DNA from: Angiostrongylus vasorum
Taxonomy: Eukaryota > Nematoda > Chromadorea > Rhabditida > Metastrongylidae
DNA: 64,000 bases
Reading direction: 5' to 3'
Assembly: GCA_018806985.1 (NCBI GenBank)
Contig: JADANN010000154.1
Span: 29,870-93,869, forward strand
Each line of letters begins with the position of its first letter. Position 1 is the first letter of the stretch. Shown one piece after another: positions 45,850 through 60,300 of this stretch. The notes under the pieces are model-generated. The model was given only the letters and a program-made list of their open reading frames with translations, was not told where the DNA came from and did no database searches. The position numbers and the translations under genes were made by a program.

Positions 45850-47610
45850 TCGGACTGATGGTTCCGTAACACACACATAATTAAAGCTGACGTGCCGTGG
45901 TCCACCTCTGAGGCGCCTCTGAGGTGAACTTGAAGTGCTGATTTCTGGTCATGATTCGAGGTCATGTGCTGTGGTGCACCTCTGTCGTGGACCTGAGGTG
46001 AACTGAAAGTACCGTAACCCACACATGATTCGAGGTGACGTGCCGTGGTGCACCACTGAGCCGCCTATGAGGTGAACTGAAAGTGCAGAAATCTGGACAT
46101 GATTCGAGGTCATGTGCGGTGGTGCACCTCTGAGGCGCCTCTGAGGATAACTTGAAGTGCTGATTTCTGGACATGATTCGAGGTCATGTGCTGTGGTGCA
46201 CCTCTGTCGCGGACCTGAGGTGAACTGAAAGTACCGTAACCCACACATGATTCGAGGTGACGTGCCGTGGTGCACCACTGAGCCGCCTATGAGGTGAACT
46301 GAAAGTGCGAAATCTGGACATGATTCGAGGTCATGTGCCGTGGTGCACCTCTGAGGCGCCTCTGAGGTGAACTTGAAGTGCTGATTTCTAAACATGATTC
46401 GAGGTGATGTGCCGTGGCTCGCCTCTGAGGCGCCGCTGAGGTGAACTGAAGGTGCAGAAATCTGAAATTGATTCGAGGTGATGTGCCATGGGTCGCCTCA
46501 GGATCGGACTAATGGTTCCGTAACACACACATCATTGTCACGTGCCGTGGTGCACCTCTGAGGCGCCTCTGAGGAGAACTGAAAGTGCAGAAATCTGGAC
46601 ATGATTCGAGGTGATGGGCCATGGCGCGCCTCTGTCGCGGACCTGAGGTGAACTGAAAGTACCGTAACCCACACGTGATTTGAGGTGACGTGCCGTGGTG
46701 CACCTCTGAGGCGCCTCTGAGGTGAACTGAAATTGCAGAAATCTGGAGATGATTCGAGGTGATATGCCGTGGTGCACCTCTGTAGCGCTTCTGAGGTGAA
46801 CTGAACGTGCAGAAATCTGGACATGATTCGAGGTGATGTGCCGTGGCTCGCCTCTGGGGCGGACTGATGGTTCCGTAACACACACATCATTAAAGGTCAC
46901 GTGCCGTGGTGCACCTCTGAGGCGCCTCTGAGGTGAACTTGAAGTCCCTAATTTCTGGACATGATTCGAGGTCATGTGCCGTGGTGCACCTCTGTAGCGC
47001 TTCTGAGGTGAACTGAAAGTGCAGAAATCTGGACATGATTCGAGGTCATGTGCCGTGGTGCACCTCTGGGGCGGACTGATGGTTCCGTAACACACACATT
47101 TTTCAAGGTGAAGTGCCGTGGTGCACCTCTGAGGCGCCTCTGAGGTGAACTGAAAGTGCAGAAATCTGGACATGATTCGAGGTGATGGGCCATGGTGCGC
47201 CTCTGTCGCGGACCTGAGTTGAACTGAAAGTACCGTAACCCACACATGATTCGAGGTGACGTGCCGTGGTGCACCACTGAGCCGCCTATGAGGTGCACTG
47301 AAAGTGCAGAAATCTGGACATGATTCGAGGTCATGTGCCGTGGTACACCTCTGGGGCGGACTGATGGTTCCGTAGCACACACATCGTTCAAGGCGACGTG
47401 CCGTGGTGCACCTCTGAAGCGCCTCTGAGGTGAACTGAAAGTGCAGAAATCTGGAGATGATTCGAGGTGATATGCCGTGGTGCACCTCTGTAGCGCTTCT
47501 GAGGTGAACTGAACGTGCAGAAATCTGGACATGATTCGAGGTCATGTGCCGTGGTGCACCTCTGTAGCGCTTCTGATGTGAACTGAATGTGCAGAAATCT
47601 GGACATGATT
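45850..47610. repeat. Duplicated block, copy 2 of the 6918-bp offset pair
   Basis: This is the partner of 38930-40690. The open frames seen on the minus strand at 39580-39972 and 46498-46890 encode the same residues, which illustrates how little the two have diverged. Small differences are present, such as GTCGTGGACC against GTCGTGCGACC and an extra C in GAAGTCCCTAATTTC. Confidence 0.8.
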
Positions 47611-50600
47611 CGAGGTGATGGGCCATGGCGCGCCTCTGTCGCGGACCTGAGGTGAACTGAAAGTACCGTAACTCCACACATGATTCGAGGTGACGTGCCG
47701 TGGTGCACCACTGAGCCGCCTATGAGGTGCACTGAAAGTGCAGAAATCTGGACATGATTCGAGGTCATGTGCCGTGGTGCACCTCTGGGGCGGACTGATG
47801 GTTCCGTAACACACACATTTGTTTCAAGGTGAAATGTGCCGTGGTGCACCTCTGAGGCGCCTCTGAGGTGAACTGAAAGTGCAGAAATCTGGACATGATT
47901 CGAGGTGATGGGCCATGGTGCGCCTCTGTCGCGCGACTCTGAGGTGAACTGAAAGTACCGTAACCCACACATGATTCGAGGTGACGTGCCGTGGTGCACC
48001 ACTGAGCCGCCTATGAGGTGCACTGAAAGTGCAGAAATCTGGACATGATTCGAGGTCATGTGCCGTTCTGCACCTCTGGGGCGGACTGATGGTTCCGTAA
48101 CACACACATCATTAAAGGTCACGTGCCGTGGTGCACCTCTGAGGCGCCTCTGAGGTGAACTGAAAGGTGCAGAAATCTGGACATGATTCGAGGTGATGGG
48201 CCATGGCGCGCCTCTGTCGCGGACCTGAGGTGAACTGAAAGTACCGTAACCCACACATGATTCGAGGTGACGTGCCGTGGGTCACCACTGAGCCGCCTAT
48301 GAGGTGAACTGAAAGTGCAGAAATCTGGACATGATTCGAGGTCATGTGCCGTGGTGCACCTCTGTAGCGCTTCTGAGGTGAACTGAAAGTGCAGAAATCT
48401 GGACATGATTCGAGGTGATGGGCCATGGCTGCGCCTCTGGGGCGGACTGATGGTTCCGTAACACACACATCGATTAAAGGTCGACGTGCCGTGGTGCACC
48501 TCTGAGGCGCCTCTGAGGTGAACTGAAAGTGCAGAAATCTGGAGATGATTCGAGGTGATATGCCGTGGTGCACCTCTGTAGCGCTTCTGAGGTGAACTGA
48601 ACGTGCAGAAATCTGGACATGATTCGAGGTGATGTGCCGTGGCTCGCCTCTGGGGCGGACTGATGGTTCCGTAACACACACATCATTAAAGGTCACGTGC
48701 CGTGGTGCACCTCTGAGGCGCCTCTGAGGTGAACTTGAAAGTCCCTAATTTCTGGACATGATTCGAGGTCATGTGCCGTGGTGCACCTCTGTAGCGCTTC
48801 TGAGGTGAACTGAAAGTGCAGAAATCTGGACATGATTCGAGGTCGATGTGCCGTGGTGCACCTCTGGGGGCGGACTGATGGTTCCGTAACACACACATTT
48901 TTCAAGGTGAAGTGCCGTGGTGCACCTCTGAGGCGCCTCTGAGGTGAACTGAAAGTGCAGAAATCTGGACATGATTCGAGGTGATGGGCCATGGTGCGCC
49001 TCTGTCGCGGACCTGAGTTGAACTGAAAGTACCGTAACCCACACATGATTCGAGGTGACGTGCCGTGGTGCACCACTGAGCCGCCTATGAGGTGCACTGA
49101 AAGTGCAGAAATCTGGACATGATTCGAGGTCATGTGCCGTGGTACACCTCTGGGGCGGACTGATGGTTCCGTAGCACACACATCGTTCAAGGCGACGTGC
49201 CGTGGTGCACCTCTGAAGCGCCTCTGAGATGAACTGAAAGTGCAGAAATCTGGAGATGATTCGAGGTGATATGCCGTGGTGCACCTCTGTAGCGCTTCTG
49301 AGGTGAACTGAACGTGCAGAAATCTGGACATGATTCGAGGTCATGTGCCGTGGTGCACCTCTGTAGCGCTTCTGATGTGAACTGAATGTGCAGAAATCTG
49401 GACATGATTCGAGGTGATGGGCCATGGCGCGCCTCTGCCGCGGACCTGAGGTGAACTGAAAGTACCGTACCCACACATGATTCGAGGTGACGTGCCGCGG
49501 TGCACCTTTGAGCCGCCTCTGAGGTGAACTGAAAGTGCAGAAATCTGGACATGATTCGAGGTGATGGGCCATGGCGCGCCTCTGTCGCGGACCTGAGGTG
49601 AACTGAAAGTACCGTAACCCACACATGATTCGAGGTGACGTGCCGTGGGTCACCACTGAGCCGCCTATGAGGTGAACTGAAAGTGCAGAAATCTGGACAT
49701 GATTCGAGGTCATGTGCGGTGGTGCACCTCTGAGGCGCCTCTGAGGTGCACTGAAAGTGCAGAAATCTGGACATGATTCGAGGTCATGTGCCGTGGTGCA
49801 CCTCTGTAGCGCTTCTGAGGTGAACTGAAAGCGCAGAAATCTGGACATGATTCGAGGTGATGTGCCATGGCTCGCCTCTGGGGCGGACTGATCGTTCCGT
49901 AACACACACATTTTTCAAGTTGAAGTGCCGTGGTGCACCTCTGAGGCGCCTCTGAGGTGAACTGAAAGTGTAGAAATCTGGACATGATTCGAGGTGATGG
50001 GCCATGGCGCGCCTCTGTCGCGGACCTGAGGGTGAACTGAAAGTACCGTAACCCACACATGATTCGAGGTCATGTGCCGTGGTGCACCTCTGTAGCGCTT
50101 CTGAGGTGAACTGAAAGTGCAGAAATCTGGACATGATTCGAGGTGATGGGCCATGGCTCGCCTCTGGGGCGGACTGATGGTTCCGTAACACACACATCAT
50201 TAAAGGTCACGTGCCGTGGTGCACCTCTGAGGCGCCTCTGAGGTGAACTTGAAGTCCTAATTTCTGGACATGATTCGAGGTCATGTGCCGTGGTGCACCT
50301 CTGTAGCGCTTCTGAGGTGAACTGAAAGTGCAGAAATCTGGACATGTTTCGAGGTGATGGGCCATGGCGCGCCTCTGTCGCGGACCTGAGGTGAACTGAA
50401 AGTACCGTAACCCACACATGATTCGAGGTGACGTGCCGTGGTGCACAACTGAGCCGCCTATGAGGTGAACTGAAAGTGCAGAAATCTGGACATGATTCGA
50501 GGTCATGTGCCGTGGTGCACCTCTGTAGCGCTTCTGAGGTGAACTGAAAGTGCAGAAATCTGGACATGATTCGAGGTGATGTGCCGTGGCTCGCCTCTGG

Positions 50601-51930
50601 GGCGGACTAGTGGTTCCGTAACACACACATCGTTCAAGGCGACGTGCCGTGGTGCACCCTCTGAGGCGCCTCTGAGGTGAACTGAAATTACCGTAACCCA
50701 CAGATGATTCGAGGTGACGTGCCGTGGTGCACCACTGAGCCGCCTATGAGGTGCACTGAAAGTGCAGTAAATCTGGACATTATTCGAGGTGATGGGCCGT
50801 GGCGCGCCTCTGTCGCGGACCTGAGGTGAACTGAAAGTACCGTAACCCACACATGATTCGAGGTCATGTGCCGTGGTGCACCTCTGTAGCGCTTCTGAGG
50901 TGAAGTGAAAGTGCAGAAATCTGGACATGATTCGAGGTCATGTGCCGTGGTGCACCTCTGGGGCGGACTGATGGTTCCGTAACACACACATTTTTCAAGG
51001 TGAAGTGCCGTGGTGCACCTCTGAGGCGCCTCTGAGGTGAACTTGAAGTCCTAATTTCTGGACATGATTCGAGGTCATGTGCCGTGGTGCACCTCTGTAG
51101 CGCTTCTGAGGTGAACTGAAAGTGCAGAAATCTGGACATGATTCGAGGTGATGGGCCATGGCTCGCCTCTGGGGGCGGACTGATGGTTCCGTAACACACA
51201 CATCATTAAAGGTCACGTGCCGTGGTGCACCTCTGAGGCGCCTCTGAGGTGAACTTGAAGTCCCTAATTTCTGGACATGATTCGAGGTCATGTGCCGTGG
51301 TGCACCTCTGTAGCGCTTCTGAGGTGAACTGAAAGTGCAGAAATCTGGACATGATTCGAGGTGATGGGCCATGGCGCGCCTCTGTCGCGGACCTGAGGTG
51401 AACTGAAAGTACCGTAACCCACACATGATTCGAGGTCATGTGCCGTGGTGCACCTCTGTAGCGCTTCTGAGGTGAACTGAAAGTGCAGAAATCTGGACAT
51501 GATTCGAGGTCATGTGCCGTGGTGCACCTCTGGGGCGGACTGATGGTTCCGTAACACACACATTTTTCAAGGTGAAGTGCCGTGGTGCACCTCTGATTCG
51601 CCTCTGAGGTGAACTGAAAGTGCAGAAATCTGGACATGATTCGAGGTGATGGGCCATGGCGCGCCTCTGTCGCGGACCTGAGGTGAACTGAAAGTACCGT
51701 AACCCACACATGATTCGAGGTCATGTGCCGTGGTGCTCCTCTGTAGCGCTTCTGAGGTGAACTGAAAGTGCAGAAATCTGGACATGATTCGAGGTGGTGG
51801 GCCATGGCTCGCCTCTGGGGCGGACTGATGGTTCCGTAACACACACATCATTAAAGGTCACGTGCCGTGGTGCACCTCTGAGGCGCCTCTGAGGTGAACT
51901 TGAAGTCCTAATTTCTGGACATGATTCGAG
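47611..51930. repeat. Right-zone mosaic of recurring blocks
   Basis: The region contains partial copies of the blocks described at 39-47 kb. The GAAGTCCTAATTTC or GAAGTCCCTAATTTC unit appears near 48.73, 50.25, 51.05 and 51.26 kb, and the TGCCGCGGACC unit near 49.43 kb. Between them, A, B and short-class units alternate. No single period covers the whole stretch. Confidence 0.65.
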
Positions 51931-54900
51931 GTCATGTGCCGTGGTGCACCTCTGTAGCGCTTCTGAGGTGAACTGAAAGTGCAGAAATCTGGACATGATT
52001 CGAGGTGATGGGCCATGGCGCGCCTCTGTCGCGGACCTGAGGTGAACTGAAAGTACCGTAACCCACACATGATTCGAGGTGACGTGCCGTGGTGCACAAC
52101 TGAGCCGCCTCTGAGGTGAACTGAAAGTGCAGAAATCTGGACATGATTCGAGGTCATGTGCCGTGGTGCACCTCTGTAGCGCTTCTGAGGTGAACTGAAA
52201 GTGCAGAAATCTGGACATGATTCGAGGTGATGTGCCGTGGCTCTGCCCTCTGGGGCGGACTGAGTGGTTCCGTAACACACACATCGTTCAAGGTGACGTG
52301 CCGTGGTGCACCTCTGAGGCGCCTCTGAGGTGAACTGAAAGTGCAGAAATCTGGACATGATTCGAGGTGATGTGCCGTGGTGCACCTCTGAGGCGCCTCT
52401 GAGGTGAACTGAAAGTACCGTAACCCACACATGATTCGAGGTGACGTGCCGTGGTGCACCACTGAGCCGCTTCATGAGGTGAACTGAAAGTGCAGAAATC
52501 TGGACATGATTCGAGGTGATGTGCCGTGGCTGCGCCTCTGGGGCGGACTGATGGTTCCGTAACACACACATCATTCAAGGTCGACGTGCCGTGGTGCACC
52601 TCTGAAGCGCCTCTGAGGTGAACTGAAAGTGCAGATATCTGGACATGATTCGAGGTGATATGCCGTGGTGCACCTCTGAGGCGCATCTGAGGTGAACTGA
52701 AGTGCCGATATCTACACATGATTCGAGGTGATGTGCCGTGGTGCACCTCTGTAGCGCTTCTGAGGTGAACTGAAAGTGCAGAAATCTGGACATGATTCGA
52801 GGTGATGGGCCATGGCGCGCCTCTGTCGCGGACCTGAGGTGAACTGAAAGTACCGTAACCCACACATGATTCGAGGTGACGTGCCGTGGTGCACCTCTGA
52901 GCCGCCTCTGAGGTGAACTGAAAGTGCAGAAATCTGGACATGATTCGAGGTCATGTGCCGTGGTGCACCTCTGAGGGCGCATCTGAGGTGAACTGAAGTG
53001 CGTAGAAATCTGACATGATTCGAGGTGATGGGCCATGGCGCACCTCTGTCGCGGACTCTGAGGTGAACTGAAAGTACCGTAACCCACACATGATTCGAGG
53101 TGACATGCCGTGGTGCACCTCTGTAGGCGCCTCTGAGGTGAACTGAAAGTGCAGAAATCTGGACATGATTCGAGGTGATGTGCCGTGGTGCACCTCTGTA
53201 GCGCTTCTGAGGTGAACTGAAAGGTGCAGAAATCTGGACATGATTCGAGGTGATGTGCCGTGGTGCACCTCTGAGCCGCCTCTGAGGTGAACTGAAAGTG
53301 CAGAAATCTGGACATGATTCGAGGTGATGGGCCATGGCGCGCCCTCTGTCGCGGACTCTGAGGTGAACTGAAAGTACCGTAACCCACACATGATTCGAGG
53401 TGACGTGCCGTGGTGCACAACTGAGCCGCCTATGAGGTGAACTGAAAGTGCGAAATCTGGACATGATTCGAGGTCATGTGCCGTGGTGCACCTCTGAGAC
53501 GCCTCTGAGGTGAACTGAAAGTGCAGAAATCTGGACATGATTCGAGGTGATGGGCCATGGCGCGCCTCTGTCGCGGACCCTGAGGTGAACTGAAAGTACC
53601 GTAACCCACACATGATTCGAGGTGACGTGCCGTGGTGCACCTCTGAGCGCCTCTGAGGTGAACTGAAAGTACCGTAAATCTGGACATGATTCGAGGTGAT
53701 GTGTCGTGGTGCACAACTGAGCCGCCTCTGAGGTGAACTGAAAGTGCGAAATCTGGACATGATTCGAGGTCATGTGCCGTGGTGCACCTCTGAGGCGCCT
53801 CTGAGGTGAACTGAAAGTGCAGAAATCTGGACATTATTCGAGGTGATGGGCCATGGCGCGCCTCTGTCGCGGACCTGAGGTGAACTGAAAGTACCGTAAC
53901 CCACACATGATTCGAGGTCATGTGCCGTGGTGCACCTCTGTAGCGCTTCTGAGGTGAACTGAAAGTGCAGAAATCTGGACATGATTCGAGGTCATGTGCC
54001 GTGGTGCACCTCTGAGGCGCCTCTGAGGTGAACTTGAAGTGCTGATTTCTAAACATGATTCGAGGTGATATGCCGTGGAGCACCTCTGAGGCGCCTCTGA
54101 GGTGAACTGAAGGTGCAGAAATCTGGACATGATTCGAGGTGATGGGCCATGGCTCGCCTCTGGGGGCGGACTAATGCTTCCGTAACACACACATCGTTCA
54201 AGGCGACGTGCCGTGGTGCACCTCTGTAGCGCTTCTGAGGTGAACTGAAAGTGCATAAATCTGGACATTATTCGAGGTGATGGGCCATGGCGCGCCTCTG
54301 TCGCGGACCTGAGGTGAACTGAAAGTACCGTAACCCACACATGATTCGAGGTCATGTGCCGTGGTGCACCTCTGTAGCGCTTCTGAGGTGAACTGAAAGT
54401 GCAGAAATCTGGACATGATTCGAGGTCATGTGCCGTGGTGCACCTCTGGGGCGGACTGATGGTTCCGTAACACACACATTTTTCAAGGTGAAGTGCCGTG
54501 GTGCACCTCTGAGGCGCCTCTGAGGTGAACTGAAAGTGCAGAAATCTGGACATGATTCGAGGTGATGGGCCATGGCGCGCCTCTGTCGCGGACCTGAGGT
54601 GAACTGAAAGTACCGTAACCCACACATGATTCGAGGTGACGTGCCGTGGTGCACCTCTGAGGCGCCTCTGAGGTGAACTTGAAGTGCTGATTTCTGGACA
54701 TGATTCGAGGTACATGTGCCGTGGTGCACCTCTGAGGCGCCTCTGAGGTGAACTGAAAGTGCAGAAATCTGGACATGATTCAAGGTGATGGGCCATGGCG
54801 CGCCTCTGTCGCGGACCTGAGGTGAACTGAAAGTACCGTAACCCACATATGATTCGAGGTGACGTGCCGTGGTGCACCTCTGAGGCGCCTCTGAGGTGAA

Positions 54901-57330
54901 CTTGAAGTGCTGATTTCTGGACATGATTCGAGGTGATATGCCGTGGTGCACCTCTGAGGCGCCTCTGAGGTGAACTGAAAGTGCAGAAATCTGGACATGA
55001 TTCGAGGTGATGGGCCATGGCGCGCCTCTGTCGCGGACCTGAGGTGAACTGAAAGTACCGTAACCCACACATGATTCGAGGTGACGTGCCGTGGTGCACC
55101 ACTGAGCCGCCTATGAGGTGAACTGAAAGTGCAGAAATCTGGACATGATTCGAGGTGATGTGCCATGGTGCGCCTCTGTCGCGGACCTGAGGTGAACTGA
55201 AAGTACCGTAACCCACACATGATTCGAGGTGATGTGCCGTGGTGCACCTCTGAAGCGCCTCTGAGGTGAACTGAAAGTGCAGAAATCTGGACATGATTCG
55301 AGGTCATGTGCCGTGGTGCACCTCTGAGCGCCTCTGGGGTGAACTGATGTTTCCGTAATCTACACATGATTCGAGGTGACGTGCCGTGGTGCACCTCTGA
55401 AGCGCCTCTGAGGTGAACTGAAAGTGCAGAAATCTGGACATGATTCGAGGTGATGGGCCATGGCGCGCCTCTGTCGCGGACCTGAGGTGAACTGAAAGTA
55501 CCGTAACCTGCACATGATTCGAGGTCATGTGCCGTGGTGCACCTCTGTAGCGCTTCTGAGGTGAACTGAAAGTGCAGAAATCTGGACATGATTCGAGGTG
55601 ATGGGCCATGGCTCGCCTCTGGGGGCGGACTGATGGTTCCGTAACACACACATCATTAAAGGTCACGTGCCGTGGTGCACCTCTGAGGCGCCTCTGAGGT
55701 GAACTTGAAGTCCTAATTTCTGGACATGATTCGAGGTCATGTGCCGTGGTGCACCTCTGTAGCGCTTCTGAGGTGAACTGAAAGTGCAGAAATCTGGACA
55801 TGATTCGAGGTGATGGGCCATGGCGCGCCTCTGTCGCGGACCTGAGGTGAACTGAAAGTACCGTAACCCACACATGATTCGAGGTGACGTGCCGTGGTGC
55901 ACAACTGAGCCGCCTATGAGGTGAACTGAAAGTGCAGAAATCTGGACATGATTCGAGGTCATGTGCCGTGGTGCACCTCTGTAGCGCTTCTGAGGTGAAC
56001 TGAAAGTGCAGAAATCTGGACATGATTCGAGGTGATGTGCCGTGGCTCGCCTCTGGGGGCGGACTGATGGTTCCGTAACACACACATCATTCAAAGGTGA
56101 CGTGCCGTGGTGCACCTCTGAGGCGCCTCTGAGGTGAACTAGAAGTGCGTAACCCTACAGATGATTCGAGGTGACGTGCCGTGGTGCACCTCTGAGCCGC
56201 CTCTGAGGTGCACTGAAAGTGCAGAAATCTGGACATGATTCGAGGTCATGTGCCGTGGCGCACCTCTGGGGCGGACTGATGGTTCCCGTAACACACACAT
56301 CGTTCAAGGCGACGTGCCGTGGTGCACCTCTGAAGCGCCTCTGAGGTGAACTGAAAGTGCAGAAATCTGGAGATGATTCGAGGTGATATGCCGTGGTGCA
56401 CCTCTGTAGCGCTTCTGAGGTGAACTGAAAGTGCAGAAATCTGGACATGATTCGAGGTGATGGGCCATGGCGCGCCTCTGTCGCGGACCTGAGGTGAACT
56501 GAAAGTACCGTACCCACACATGATTCGAGGTGACGTGCCGCGGTGCACCCTCTGAGCCGCCTCTGAGGTGAACTGAAAGTACCGTAAATCCCACACATGA
56601 TTCGAGGTGACGTGCCGTGGTGCACAACTGAGCCGCCTATGAGGTGAACTGAAAGTGCGAAATCTGGACATGATTCGAGGTCATGTGCCGTGGCTCGCCA
56701 CTGAGACGCCTCTGAGGTGAACTGAAGGTGCCGAAATCTGGACATGATTCGAGGTGATGTGCCGTGGTGCACCTCTGAGGCGCCTCTGAGGTGAACTTGA
56801 AGTGCTGATTTCTAAACATGATTCGAGGTGATGTGCCGTGGAGCACCTCTGTAGCGCTTCTGAGGTGAACTGAAAGTGCAGAAATCTGGACATGATTCGA
56901 GGTGATGGGCCATGGCGCGCCTCTGTCGCGGACCTGAGGTGAACTGAAAGTACCGTAACCCACACATTATTCAAGGTGACGTGCCGTGGTGCACCTCTGA
57001 GGCGCCTCTGAGGTGAACTGAAAGTACCGTAACCCTGCACATGATTCGAGGTGACGTGCCGTGGAGCATCTGAGCCGCCTCTGAGGTGAACTGAAAGTGC
57101 AGAAATCTGGACATGATTCGAGGTCATGTGCCGTGGTGCACCTCTGAGGCGCCTCTGAGGTGAACTTGAAGTGCTGATTTCTAAACATGATTCGAGGTGA
57201 TATGCCGTGGAGCACCTCTGAGGCGCCTCTGAGGTGAACTGAAAGGTGCAGAAATCTGGACATGATTCGAGGTGATGGGCCATGGCTCGCCTCTGGGGCG
57301 GACTAGTGGTTCCGTAACACACACATCGTT
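51931..57330. repeat. Right-zone monomers with frequent one-base indels
   Basis: Monomer types are the same as in neighbouring zones but indels are more common: GCTCTGCCCTCTGG near 52242, GCTTCATGAGG near 52470, GTGCGTAGAAATC near 52998, GACTCTGAGG near 53055 and GGAGCATCTGAG near 57063. As in the 17-24 kb zone this may be real or a consensus-quality effect. Confidence 0.6.
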
Positions 57331-60300
57331 CAAGGCGACGTGCCGTGGTGCACCTCTGTAGCGCTTCTGAGGTGAACTGAAAGTGCATAAATCTGGACAT
57401 TATTCGAGGTGATGGGCCATGGCGCGCCTCTGTCGCGGACCTGAGGTGAACTGAAAGTACCGTAACCCACACATGATTCGAGGTGACGTGCCGTGGTGCA
57501 CCTCTGAGGCGCCTCTGAGGTGAACTTGAAGTGCTGATTTCTGGACATGATTCGAGGTAATATGCCGTGGTGCACCTCTGTAGCGCTTCTGAGGTGAACT
57601 GAAAGTGCAGAAATCTGGACATGATTCGAGGTCATGTGCCGTGGTGCACCTCTGGGGCGGACTGATGGTTCCGTAACACACACATTTTTCAAGGTGAAGT
57701 GCCGTGGTGCACCTCTGAGGCGCCTCTGAGGTGAACTGAAAGTGCAGAAATCTGGACATGATTCGAGGTGATGGGCCATGGCTCGCCTCTGGGGCGGACT
57801 AATGCTTCCGTAACACACACATCGTTCAAGGCGACGTGCCGTGGTGCACCTCTGTAGCGCTTCTGAGGTGAACTGAAAGTGCCGATAAATCTGGACATGA
57901 TTCGAGGTGATGGGCCATGGCGCGCCTCTGTCGCGGACCTGAGGTGAACTGAAAGTACCGTAACCCACATATGATTCGAGGTGACGTGCCGTGGTGCACC
58001 TCTGAGGCGCCTCTGAGGTGAACTTGAAGTGCTGATTTCTGGACATGATTCGAGGTAATATGCCGTGGTGCACCTCTGAGGCGCCTCTGAGGTGAACTGA
58101 AAGTGCAGAAATCTGGACATGATTCAAGGTGATGGGCCATGGCGCGCCTCTGTCACGGACCTGAGGTGAACTGAAAGTACCGTAACCCACACATGATTCG
58201 AGGTGACGTGCCGTGGTGCACAACTGAGCCGCCTATGAGGTGAACTGAAAGTGCAGAAATCTGGACATGATTCGAGGTCATGTGCCGTGGTGCACCTCTG
58301 TAGCGCTTCTGAGGTGAACTGAAAGTGCAGAAATCTGGACATGATTCGAGGTGATGGGCCATGGCTCGCCTCTGGGGCGGACTGATGGTTCCGTAACACA
58401 CACATCATTAAAGGTCACGTGCCGTGGTGCACCTCTGAGGCGCCTCTGAGGTGAACTTGAAGTGCTAATTTCTGGACATGATTCGAGGTCATGTGCCGTG
58501 GTGCACCTCTGTAGCGCTTCTGAGGTGAACTGAAAGTGCAGAAATCTGGACATGATTCGAGGTGATGGGCCATGGCGCGCCTCTGTCGCGGACCTGAGGT
58601 GAACTGAAAGTACCGTAACCCACACATGATTCGAGGTGACGTGCCGTGGTGCACAACTGAGCCGCCTATGAGGTGAACTGAAAGTGCAGAAATCTGGACA
58701 TGATTCGAGGTCATGTGCCGTGGTGCACCTCTGTAGCGCTTCTGAGGTGAACTGAAAGTGCAGAAATCTGGACATGATTCGAGGTGATGTGCCGTGGCTC
58801 GCCTCTGGGGCGGACTAGTGGTTCCGTAACACACACATCGTTCAAGGCGACGTGCCGTGGTGCACCTCTGTAGCGCTTCTGAGGTGAACTGAAAGTGCAT
58901 AAATCTGGACATTATTCGAGGTGATGGGCCATGGCGCGCCTCTGTCGCGGACCTGAGGTGAACTGAAAGTACCGTAACCCACACATGATTCGAGGTGACG
59001 TGCCGTGGTGCACAACTGAGCCGCCTATGAGGTGAACTGAAAGTGCAGAAATCTGGACATGATTCGAGGTCATGTGCCGTGGTGCACCTCTGTAGCGCTT
59101 CTGAGGTGAACTGAAAGTGCAGAAATCTGGACATGATTCGAGGTGATGTGCCGTGGCTCGCCTCTGGGGCGGACTAGTGGTTCCGTAACACACACATCAT
59201 TAAAGGTCACGTGCCGTGGTGCACCTCTGTAGGCGCCTCTGAGGTGAACTGAAAGTGCAGAAATCTGGACATGATTCAAGGTGATGGGCCATGGCGCGCC
59301 TCTGTCGCGGACCTGAGGTGAACTGAAAGTACCGTAACCCACACATGATTCGAGGTGACGTGCCGTGGTGCACCTCTGAGGCGCCTCTGAGGTGAACTTG
59401 AAGTGCTGATTTCTGGCCATTATTCGAGGTGATATGCCGTGGTGCACCTCTGTAGCGCTTCTGAGGTGAACTGAAAGTGCAGAAATCTGGACATGATTCG
59501 AGGTGATGTGCCGTGGCTCGCCTCTGGGGCGGACTAATTGTTCCGTAACACACACATCATTAAAGGTCACGTGCCGTGGCGCACCTCTGAGGCGCTTCTG
59601 AGGTGAACTGAAAGTGCAGAAATCTGGACATGGTTCGAGGTGATGGGCCATGGCTCGCCTCTGGGGGCGGACTAATGCTTCCGTAACACACACATCGTTC
59701 AAGGCGACGTGCCGTGGTGCACCTCTGTAGCGCTTCTGAGGTGAACTGAAAGTGCAAAAAATGTGGACATGATTCGAGGTGATGGGCCATGGCGCGCCTC
59801 TGGGCGCGGACTGATGGTTCCGTAACACACACATAATTAAAGGTGACGTGCCGTGGTGCACCTCTGAGGCGCCTCTGAGGTGAACTTGAAGTGCTGATTT
59901 CTGGACATCATTCGAGGTGATATGACGTGGAGCACCTCTGAGGCGCTTCTGAGGTGAACTGAAAGTGCAGAAATCTGGACATGATTCGAGGTGATGTGCC
60001 GTGGCTCGCCTCTGGGGCGGACTAATGGTTCCGTAACACACACATCGTTCAAGGCGACGTGCCGTGGTGCACCTCTGAGCCGCCTCTGAGGTGAACTGAA
60101 AGTGCCGAAATCTGGACATGATTCGAGGTGATGGGCCATGGCGCGCCTCTGTCGCGGACCTGAGGTGAACTGAAAGTACCGTACCCACACATGATTCGAG
60201 GTGACGTGCCGCGGTGCACAACTGAGCCGCCTATGAGGTGAACTGAAAGTGCGAAATCTGGATATGATTCGAGGTGATGTGCCGTGGCTCGCCTCTGGGG

